Shown piece by piece: positions 24,382 through 30,274 of a stretch of DNA of 30,274 nucleotides; position 1 is the stretch's first letter, and each line of letters starts with the position of its first letter. A model generated the notes under the pieces. It searched no databases and was not told where the DNA came from. It saw nothing but the letters and a program-made list of their open reading frames with translations. The position numbers and the translations under genes are program-made. Source of the stretch: an uncultured Slackia sp. (GTDB lineage: Bacteria > Actinomycetota > Coriobacteriia > Coriobacteriales > Eggerthellaceae); contig USEZ01000007.1 in the NCBI GenBank assembly GCA_900553775.1, forward strand, positions 1 through 30,274. The letters run 5' to 3'.

Positions 24382-25317
24382 TCAATCGGCTTCGTCTGCG
24401 GCGATATGCCTGCATGCCTGCACGAATTTTAGTCCGCAAGAATCAAGCCCCTCGGCGTTGTACAGGGCGTATACGTCGCAAGGAACGGTCATGTCGGCGA
24501 ATGAGAAGATACGAATGCCCATTGATTCTTTACGTTCGTGTCGCGCTTCGGCCAGTGTGATTCCGAAGGTCTTCTCATCGCTTGAGAAGAATAGGTCGCG
24601 GTAGTTTAGGCAAGGCTGGTTGTTTCTTGTAATTGAAAGGCCTCTTTGCGAGAAGTAGCTTTCTATCGCGTGTCCCGCCGCTATCATGTTGCTCGAGTTT
24701 CCGAGGCACAGCGTGTACCCGTCGACGTCGCTCATGATGATGCGGTCTTTGTTGTAGAGCGGGCATTGGGGGTTCATCCAGAAGAGGCATTCGCTTGTCG
24801 CGATGGGGATGGATTCTATGGATTCCGGCAAGTCGATCCTTTCCGGCTGACTTTGCCCTGCTTCTCGCAAGCGGCAAAACACCGCAAGGTCCACCCCTCC
24901 GGTGATAACGGATTCGATATTCGCGTACGCACCCGATGCAAAGGTTATATCGACGTGGTAAGGGGGATTGCATGCTGCAAGGTGGGTGCGTGCATTGAGA
25001 ACGATGTGTTCGAAAGGCGGGTAGTCGAGCGTGCCGATGCTTATGGAGGTGGAATTGCCCGCAAGGGCGCGGCACTCTTCGATTGCATCTTCGGTTTGCT
25101 CGGCGATGGCTTTTGCGTGTTTGAGAAACAGCCTTCCCGCTGGGGTCAGGCTGAGCTTCGACCCTCTTTTCTGGATTAAGCGCGCGCCGATTTCGTTTTC
25201 AAGGGCATGCATGTGGGATCGAAGCGTAGGCTGTGACACAAAGAGCTCTTCTGCCGTCTTGGCGTAATTCATATTGTGTGAAAACAGCACGTATTCTTCC
25301 AGAAACCGTGTATCCAT
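24382..25317 (-). CDS. LysR-family transcriptional regulator
   Basis: 311 residues. The ATG at 25315-25317 is preferred because GAGGA stands six bases upstream; another ATG five codons earlier would place that site inside the gene. The N-terminal winged helix is clear: FLEEYVLFSHNMNYAKTAEE, FVSQPTLRSHMHALE (26-40), GARLIQKRGSKLSLTPAG (44-61). A LysR effector domain follows from about residue 90 (SISIGTLDYPP) to the end. It is convergent with flavoprotein 4 and is the only non-LuxR regulator in the island, so it may control that gene from the upstream repeats at 22323. It could equally act elsewhere, since LysR regulators usually lie divergent to their target. The effector is unknown. Confidence 0.88.
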   Translation of the reverse strand: MDTRFLEEYVLFSHNMNYAKTAEELFVSQPTLRSHMHALENEIGARLIQKRGSKLSLTPAGRLFLKHAKAIAEQTEDAIEECRALAGNSTSISIGTLDYPPFEHIVLNARTHLAACNPPYHVDITFASGAYANIESVITGGVDLAVFCRLREAGQSQPERIDLPESIESIPIATSECLFWMNPQCPLYNKDRIIMSDVDGYTLCLGNSSNMIAAGHAIESYFSQRGLSITRNNQPCLNYRDLFFSSDEKTFGITLAEARHERKESMGIRIFSFADMTVPCDVYALYNAEGLDSCGLKFVQACRHIAADEAD

Positions 25318-25338
25318 ATCGCTTCCTCGCATGAGATT

Positions 25339-25368
25339 CGGCCCGTTGTCGAGTTGGGCAATGGGCCG
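25339..25368. promoter_or_regulatory. inverted repeat in the LysR leader
   Basis: CGGCCCGTTG (25339-25348) faces CAATGGGCCG (25359-25368), with one G-T mismatch and a 10-bp spacer. It lies 22 bp before the start codon, so it could be an autoregulatory site or a leader hairpin. Confidence 0.5.
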
Positions 25369-25525
25369 TTTAGCAGGATGGTTCTATTCTAAGGCAGGAG
25401 CGCTAATTGGATGCTATGTTGCTCACGTCCCGATGACGGCGGAATCACGGCTGTGTATCGCATTGCTTGCTAGATATCATGGCGGTTGTGACGGCGTTGC
25501 GCCCTCTTCCCCCTGCGCGCACGAA

Positions 25526-25560
25526 AAGACGCCGCCCGAGGGAGGGGAGGGCGGCGTCTT
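25526..25560 (-). terminator. terminator of flavoprotein 5
   Basis: Perfect 12-bp stem AAGACGCCGCCC (25526-25537) / 25549-25560 with an 11-nt loop. In the minus direction it is followed by TTCG after a TT end of the stem. It is 169 bp beyond the stop codon. Confidence 0.8.
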
Positions 25561-25657
25561 ATGGAAAAGCCCGCTTGGAAAGACGGAAGGTGGCGTGAAG
25601 CCGTGGCGTTTCGCGTGCAATGGCGCGTGCCCTTCCAGGCGGTGGGGATTGTCGATG

Positions 25658-25717
25658 GGCGCGCCCGAGTTCGTCGGGCGCGCCGGCCTGTCGGCCGAAG
25701 GCGGCGCTTCGGCCGAC
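25658..25717 (-). other. two adjacent perfect hairpins directly after flavoprotein 5
   Basis: Each has an 11-bp perfect stem: 25690-25700 with 25707-25717 (loop of 6) and 25658-25668 with 25674-25684 (loop of 5). They begin 12 bp after the stop codon and precede the real terminator. They lack U runs, so they are likely mRNA-stabilising 3' structures. Confidence 0.65.
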
Positions 25718-25728
25718 GTCATGCGGCC

Positions 25729-27498
25729 TTAGATGTTCTGGGCGGCGTTCTTGCCTGCCAGGCGGCCGAAGCTCATCGCGGTGCCCAGGCTGATGCCCGC
25801 AACCACGACGGGGTATTCCACCAGGAAGCGACGACCCATGGTGTTGCCCGCCACGTAGAGGCCCGGGATGACCTTGTCCTCGGTGTCGAGCGCGTGCATG
25901 TCGAGGTCGCAGTCGATGCCGCCGCACAGAACCAGCATGCCGGCGCTTGCGAACTTGCAGGCGTAGAACGGCGGGTTCTCGACCGGGAACATGCGCTTGG
26001 GCATCTTGCCGAAGTCCTCGTCGAGGCCTGCATGGTACAGCTCGTTGTAGCGCTCGATCTCGGCCTTGGCCACGTCGGCCGGCAGGCCCATCTGCGCGAT
26101 CAGGTCTTCGATGGTGTCGGCCTTGATGGTGACGGCCTCTTCGACCATCTGGTCGGTGGTGTAGCCCAAGCCGAAGCCTGCGAGCACGGTGGGATACTGG
26201 TCGACCTGGTCGGCGGGGACGTAATGGTTCACGTAGCCGTGTCCGTCGGGCATGTCTTTGATCTGCTCGGGCCACTTGGAGTCGAAGATCTGCCAAGACT
26301 TCACGCCCGCCTCGCGGTCTTCGGCGCTTTCGGCCAAAGGCTGGCGGCTCAGCTGGTCGGCGATGTTTTGGCCGGGCACGTCTTCGTTCATGAAGCGCTT
26401 GCCCTCCATGTTGAGCTGCAGGTAGCCGTCGACGCCCAGGGCGCCGCCCATGTGATGGGTCATGGGAGCGTGGGGGCCGAGCTCCATCTTGGCGCCCGCC
26501 CACATGCACATGAGGTGGCCGTCGCCGGTGTTGCAGATGGTGCCCGCGGCGTCGCTGTTGCCATAGAAGCTCACGAACTCGTCGGCCCAGGGAATGTAGT
26601 AGCGGCGCATCTCCATGTTGTTGCCGTAGTCGCCCGTGGTCACAACGACGGATTTGCAGTTGATCTTGGTGTAGGCGCCGTCGGCGTCATGCACGTAGAT
26701 GCCCGCGATCGCGCCGCTTTCGTCTTTGATGAGCTGCTCGCCCCACGTGCCGAACATGGTTTCCACGTTGCCCGTGGCCGCTGCGGCGTCCTGGGCGGCC
26801 TGGCAGGCCCACTGCATGTTGGGGTTCGTGGTGATGGTGCCGTGGAAGTAGGGGTAGTACTCCTCTTTCCAATCGTAGCCTTCCAGCGCGGGGAAGCACT
26901 TTGGGCGGATGAAATTCGGCTTGTCGGTGGTCTGGTTGGCAGCCGTGGTGGGCAGCACCTCGTAATCGGCGCCCTCGATGAACCAGTCGAAGTCCTCGCC
27001 GGAGTGGTCGTACCAATAGCCCAGGAATTTCGGATCGGGACGGAAGGCCATGTCCTTCATCAGCTCGTTGACGATGTCGGCCTTAGGAGTCCACTCGATG
27101 CCCAGGTCTTTCTGGATCTGCGAGCCAACGACGCCGAAGTCGCCTGCCATGGAGACCACGCTATAGGTGCTCTCGTTCTGCTTCTCGATGACGATGGCCT
27201 TCGCGCCCTCCTCGGCGGCCGCTTTCGCGGCGGTGGAGCCTGCAAGGCCGTAGCCTACGACCACGACGTCGCAGTCTTTCTCTTCCTTGACCTCGCTCGG
27301 AACGGCCGGGGCGGTCAGGAAGGACGGCTGGAACGACATCACGTCGCCGCCCGCGTTGTTCGCGGCGGCAGCGGCGCCCTCCTCGGCGGCCTTGTCGGCG
27401 TTGTTCGTGGGAGCGCAGCCTGCCAGGCCCGCGCCCGCAACGGCGGCGGTCACGGCGCCGAGGCCCAGGAAGGCGCGGCGGCTCATGTCTTGCTTCAT
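25729..27498 (-). CDS. flavoprotein 5: Tat-exported FAD-dependent reductase
   Basis: 589 residues; ATG at 27496-27498 with GGAGGAGGG (27504-27512) upstream. Tat motif SRRAFLG (6-12), lipobox LAGC (25-28), and an Ala-rich spacer to residue 55. FAD binding: VVVVGYGLAG (78-87) and IVIEKQNES. GKRFMNE (366-372) is followed by D-V-P-G, without the catalytic Arg of fumarate reductases. The C-terminal IPGLYVAGNTMGRRF and GISLGTAMSFGRLAG complete the FAD site. Third-position bias to C and G is very strong, similar to flavoprotein 1, so it is probably highly expressed in some conditions. It is divergent from LuxR E, which is frameshifted here, so its control may be lost or switched. No cytochrome gene is adjacent. 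Substrate unknown. Confidence 0.88.
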   Translation of the reverse strand: MKQDMSRRAFLGLGAVTAAVAGAGLAGCAPTNNADKAAEEGAAAAANNAGGDVMSFQPSFLTAPAVPSEVKEEKDCDVVVVGYGLAGSTAAKAAAEEGAKAIVIEKQNESTYSVVSMAGDFGVVGSQIQKDLGIEWTPKADIVNELMKDMAFRPDPKFLGYWYDHSGEDFDWFIEGADYEVLPTTAANQTTDKPNFIRPKCFPALEGYDWKEEYYPYFHGTITTNPNMQWACQAAQDAAAATGNVETMFGTWGEQLIKDESGAIAGIYVHDADGAYTKINCKSVVVTTGDYGNNMEMRRYYIPWADEFVSFYGNSDAAGTICNTGDGHLMCMWAGAKMELGPHAPMTHHMGGALGVDGYLQLNMEGKRFMNEDVPGQNIADQLSRQPLAESAEDREAGVKSWQIFDSKWPEQIKDMPDGHGYVNHYVPADQVDQYPTVLAGFGLGYTTDQMVEEAVTIKADTIEDLIAQMGLPADVAKAEIERYNELYHAGLDEDFGKMPKRMFPVENPPFYACKFASAGMLVLCGGIDCDLDMHALDTEDKVIPGLYVAGNTMGRRFLVEYPVVVAGISLGTAMSFGRLAGKNAAQNI

Positions 27499-27784
27499 AG
27501 TTTCCCTCCTCCAGGATGCCGCTTTCAGCGTAGCGGCGATTCGCGATATGCGCGCAGGCGAAGCCCGCACGGCGCGCCGACGGCGGATGCGCCGCATGGC
27601 GGCGAGATGGCTTCCGCTGACGGAGCGCAGAAAGAAACCTACCGTGCCACCAGGAAAGATGCGCCACCTAAGGCGGGTGGAATCAGCCGCCGCCGCATAC
27701 TTACCCGCTGCGGGTAGGGCGAATATGGAGCCGCGACGCCTTTGCCTGCGATATACTTTTCGCCGCACAAAGGGAGGGTTTGGC
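27499..27784. promoter_or_regulatory. divergent regulatory region, flavoprotein 5 / LuxR E
   Basis: 286 bp. The key site is TACCCGC-T-GCGGGTA (27702-27716), a perfect 7-bp dyad with a 1-bp centre. A looser CCACC-N7-GGTGG lies at about 27665-27681. TATACT (27752-27757) is a -10 candidate for LuxR E without a good -35, as expected for an activated promoter. TACCC and GGGTA half-sites also occur between flavoprotein 2 and LuxR B. Confidence 0.6.
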
Positions 27785-29319
27785 ATGCAAGGCTTACGCG
27801 ACATCATCGAGGCGTCGACGCCGCGCGAATGGCTGCTGTTCGGCGGCTATGCGCTCTATCTGGCGTTCGGCTACATGGCGTTCGAATCGGCCACCGTGCT
27901 GGAATCGGGCGGCCCGATCGATGCCTCCCTCGTGTCTCTTTTCCTCGTCTCCGTGCTGACGGTGCGCATCGTCGTGTATGCGGCGGTCGCCGTCGCGGGT
28001 CGCATCCGCCGTTTCGGCCGGACGGCTTGCGCGGCCGCAGCGGGCGTGACGGGGCTGGTCGGCTTCGTCGTCATGGGCATGCTGGTGCAGTTCGCGGGCG
28101 TGATACCCGCGCGCGGCATGCTGCCGTGGCTTGCGCTGTGCGGAGCCGCGCTCGGCGCGGGCGGCGTGCTCGTCGGCATGCTGTGGATCCGCTTCGCCGC
28201 CACGTTTTCGCTGAGGTCGGTCTACGTGTTCGCCATGGCGTCGAACCTGACGAGCCTGGCGGTGTATCTCCTTGCCGCCTTGCCGCCTTGGCGCCGTCGT
28301 TTCTGCATGTTCCGCTGTGCGCCGCGCTGTTCGCCGTGTCGGCCGTTTGCGGCCATGCGGCCTTGAAGCTGCGCCCCGAAGAACGGGCCGTATACGAGAA
28401 AGAGCCGTTTTCCCAGGCGTGGCGAGTGCTGTGGCGCCCGGTGCTGAGCACGTCTGTCTTGACGTTCATGGGCGGCTTCATGCTGCAGGTGGCGCTGTGG
28501 CACGCCATCCCGTCGGATGTATTCCGAAGCACGGCTTTGGTCACGCAATGCGCCGTGGTCGTGGCGCTGCTGATTCCCGCATTGGTGGTTAAAAAGGCGC
28601 CGGCCCTCGGCGCGGTGTACAAGACGGCCTTGCCGCTTTCTGCAGCGGGCTTTTTGCTGCTGCCCGTCATCTGGAACGGCGTCGGGGGATTGGCGAATGC
28701 CTGCGCCCAGCTGGGAACGCTGGTCGCAGGCGTCATCCTCTGGTGCATGGTCGCCGACGCGGCGCGAGCGCGCAGCGTGCCTGTCGTGCCGCTTTTTGCG
28801 GTTTGCATGCTGTGTACGTCCGCCGCGCAGCTGGCAGGCACCCTGTTCGGCTTCCTGCGTGCGGGAAGCCTGCAGCCGGGAGACGTCACCCTGACGGCCG
28901 TGGCCCTTGCTGCGGTGTACGCGGTGTTCATGGTGTCGACGTTTCTGTTCAAAGATCGCAGCTTCAAAGGGGCATCCGAAGCCTTCGAGCGGCTCGGCGG
29001 GCATGCCGACGGTGCATCCGCTCAAGGCGAGAGCGGCGAAGCGGGCGTTGCGGCCGCGTTTTCTCCCGAGGCGCTGCGGGCCCGCCGCGAGGCCGATTTC
29101 GAGGCCCGGTGCGACGGCATTGCCGAACAGGCGGGGTTCACGCCGCGCGAACGCGAGGTGTTCGTGCTGGTGGCACGCGGTAAAACGAACGCCGCCGTGG
29201 CCGAAGAGCTGGTGGTGTCCGAGAACACCGTGAAGTTCCACATCAAAAGTATCTATCAGAAACTAGGTATCCATTCAAAAGCTGAAGTCGCGGCGCTCGT
29301 GGAAGACGGCGGGAAATAA
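27785..29319 (+). pseudogene. LuxR E: membrane-sensor LuxR regulator, frameshifted by an 8-bp tandem duplication
   Basis: ATG at 27785 with AAAGGGAGGG six bases upstream opens a frame with membrane segments (MQGLRDIIEAST, WLLFGGYALYLAFGYMAF and more) up to SLAVYLLAALPP. There the sensor sequence jumps to another frame (APSFLHVPLCAALFAVSAV...), which continues through about six more segments to a LuxR domain (FTPREREVFVLVARGKTN, then VSENTVKFHIKSIYQKLGIH) and the stop at 29317-29319. The first frame stops at about 28366. At the jump, CTTGCCGC is repeated head to tail (28271-28278, 28279-28286). Taking out one copy restores a single frame of 508 residues reading LLAALAPSFLH. The allele is therefore off as sequenced. 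Its target would be flavoprotein 5. Confidence 0.85.
28271..28294 (+). repeat. tandem 8-bp repeat at the LuxR E frameshift
   Basis: CTTGCCGC twice exactly, then CTTGGCGC as an imperfect third copy. The unit length is not a multiple of three, so gain or loss of one unit changes frame. Confidence 0.9.
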
Positions 29320-29323
29320 CGCG

Positions 29324-29363
29324 ACGGGTTTTGACCGCAGGCGGGCGGTCCGTCAGAACCCGT
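29324..29363. terminator. bidirectional stem-loop between LuxR E and the small membrane protein gene
   Basis: ACGGGTTTTGAC (29324-29335) pairs with GTCAGAACCCGT (29352-29363), one T-G pair. An alternative inner stem GACCGC / GCGGTC (29333-29338 and 29345-29350) is also possible. It overlaps the stop codon of the small gene. Confidence 0.6.
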
Positions 29364-29487
29364 ACAACATCGACGCCGCGCCCATTTCGTCGAAGAGGAA
29401 GAAGCTCCCTAGAAGAACCGCGGCGGCGATGGCGCCTGGCAAACACGAGGCGGAAATTTCATAGCAGGCAAGGAGGATTTCGTTCAC
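29353..29487 (-). CDS. small single-span membrane protein (44 residues), coupled to the C39-like peptidase
   Basis: GTG at 29485-29487 to TGA at 29353-29355. It starts 8 nt after the stop codon of the peptidase gene, and its ribosome binding site TAGGA overlaps that stop codon, so translation is probably coupled. The protein begins MNEILLACYEIS, has one hydrophobic segment (about 17-32, PGAIAAAVLLGSFFLF) and ends with an acidic DE pair and a short tail. I recognise no family. The hydrophobic profile, the coupled start and the terminator at its end support a real gene; its short length and the lack of comparison keep the call moderate. It could be a partner, regulator or substrate of the peptidase. 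Confidence 0.55.
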   Translation of the reverse strand: MNEILLACYEISASCLPGAIAAAVLLGSFFLFDEMGAASMLYGF

Positions 29488-29495
29488 GGCTGTTC

Positions 29496-30257
29496 CTATC
29501 GAGCGCTGTAGGCCCACAGGTTCGCGCATTGGTCCAGGATGCGCTGCACGTCCCAGGCCTGCGCGCTGCGCGTCGGACTGTTCGGGTCATGCACGACGAG
29601 GCCGCCTTTTTCGTCGATGCCCGCGATCACGATGAAATGCCCTTCGGTGGTGAAATCTCCCGGGCGCACCGAGGCGATGACGGGCCTTCCCTCGCGCAGG
29701 GCGGAAAGAAGCGTGTTCGCGTCGGCGGGCAGCTCTTCGGCGGAAAGCCCCAGCATCGCGGCTCCTTCGGTCATGAACGACCAGGAGGTCATGCCCGAAT
29801 CGACGAAGCCGTTCGCTTCGGAAAACGCCGCCATCGCCGCCGGGTCGCGGTCGGTCTTGCCCGTCAGCCCCGCGTAGACCATGGACATGCAGGTGGGGCC
29901 GCACCCGGCCTCGAACACGTCGGATCCTGCGTAGGGCGCGCTCGCCCAGGCGGCGTCGGTCTGGTACAGATGGGGGATCGTCCCTTGCCGCCATTCCTCT
30001 TTCGGCGTGCTGGCGGCGGCTCCGTCTCGACGATCGCTTCCATGCTCTATTCCGAACTGCGCGTTTTCGGCAGCCGTCTGCGCACAGGCGAACGCGGCGC
30101 ATGACGCGATGGCCGCCACTACGGCGAAAAACGCCACGACGAGCCATCCCGATCGCCTCCGCTTCATGCGAAACGGCTGCGGGGCGTATCCGGGCGCATA
30201 GCGCGCCTGTGCCGAGATGCGATCGCGCGGATCGGAGGCGGGCGTGTCGTCGTGCAT
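29496..30257 (-). CDS. membrane-anchored C39-like cysteine peptidase (Peptidase_C39_2)
   Basis: 253 residues; ATG at 30255-30257 with GAAAGG seven bases upstream. A later ATG at residue 31 is possible. One hydrophobic segment (about 37-59) after basic residues MKRRR predicts an N-terminal anchor with the catalytic part outside. The papain-like C39 core is visible: Gln99 in LYQTDAAW (oxyanion hole), Cys119 in EAGCGPTCMSMV, His207 in TTEGHFIVIAG, and Asp224/Asn226 in VVHDPNSP. It lacks the ABC transporter domains of bacteriocin-processing C39 exporters, so it belongs to the free-standing group of unclear role, perhaps cell-wall peptide or leader cleavage. It is followed at 8 nt by the small membrane protein gene, probably one operon. 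Confidence 0.83.
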   Translation of the reverse strand: MHDDTPASDPRDRISAQARYAPGYAPQPFRMKRRRSGWLVVAFFAVVAAIASCAAFACAQTAAENAQFGIEHGSDRRDGAAASTPKEEWRQGTIPHLYQTDAAWASAPYAGSDVFEAGCGPTCMSMVYAGLTGKTDRDPAAMAAFSEANGFVDSGMTSWSFMTEGAAMLGLSAEELPADANTLLSALREGRPVIASVRPGDFTTEGHFIVIAGIDEKGGLVVHDPNSPTRSAQAWDVQRILDQCANLWAYSAR

Positions 30258-30274
30258 GGCGGGGCCTTTCGTTT

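Larger units (their letters stand above)
25318..25728 (-). other. 411-bp intergenic region, LysR leader and flavoprotein 5 3' region
   Basis: No gene is supportable here. The left part is the LysR leader, with a TAGAAT -10 candidate on the minus strand at 25386-25391. The right part carries three stem-loops downstream of flavoprotein 5, listed separately. Confidence 0.55.

Noticed and set aside
25561..27717. 718-codon open frame on the + strand opposite flavoprotein 5
   Set aside because: It is a mirror of a GC-biased gene. The product is a His/Val/Ala-rich string without domains, and flavoprotein 5 on the other strand has all expected motifs.

Overview
The window is high-GC (by eye about 60% or more) and looks like chromosomal DNA of a gut Coriobacteriia, most likely Eggerthellaceae. 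The main reason is a dense set of Tat-exported, lipid-anchored FAD reductases. They sit beside LuxR-type regulators that have a polytopic membrane domain fused to a C-terminal DNA-binding domain, an arrangement typical of Eggerthella-like genomes. Genus and species cannot be fixed from the sequence alone. No tRNA, rRNA, CRISPR array or IS transposase was seen.

Bases 1-9.6 kb are ordinary chromosome. They hold the 3' end of tsaD (its first codons look spliced to an fmt motif), a ClpX-like AAA+ unfoldase, an MFS exporter, a TRIC-like channel, a CorC/HlyC CBS transporter, an AGCS sodium:amino-acid symporter and a divergent cyclophilin. Most transcription units end in clear stem-loop terminators.

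Bases 9.6-29.3 kb are an accessory respiratory-reductase island. In order it holds: (i) LuxR A, divergent from a reductase flavoprotein and a multiheme cytochrome lipoprotein in one operon; (ii) a second flavoprotein, divergent from LuxR B; (iii) an orphan LuxR DNA-binding tail (C) next to a DUF234-type ATPase whose promoter carries a large nested inverted repeat; (iv) a head-to-head pair (LuxR D and a flavoprotein) in which both genes have lost their 5' ends at one junction; (v) about 0.8 kb of gene-free, lower-GC DNA carrying a copy of the ATPase promoter element; (vi) a flavoprotein convergent with a LysR regulator; (vii) a flavoprotein divergent from LuxR E, which is frameshifted by an exact 8-bp tandem duplication. 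The inferred scheme is that each membrane LuxR senses a compound and controls the adjacent flavoprotein, which reduces an organic electron acceptor outside the membrane with electrons passed on by cytochromes. None of the intact flavoproteins shows the Arg that follows the GKRF-NE motif in fumarate reductases, so their substrates are probably not fumarate.

The most striking signals are in the regulators. LuxR A has a run of ten C exactly in the linker before its DNA-binding domain. LuxR E is out of frame because of a tandem CTTGCCGC repeat. C and D are truncated. Only LuxR B looks intact and free of such tracts. The right edge holds a membrane-anchored C39-like cysteine peptidase and, 8 nt downstream of it, an apparently overlooked 44-residue membrane protein gene.
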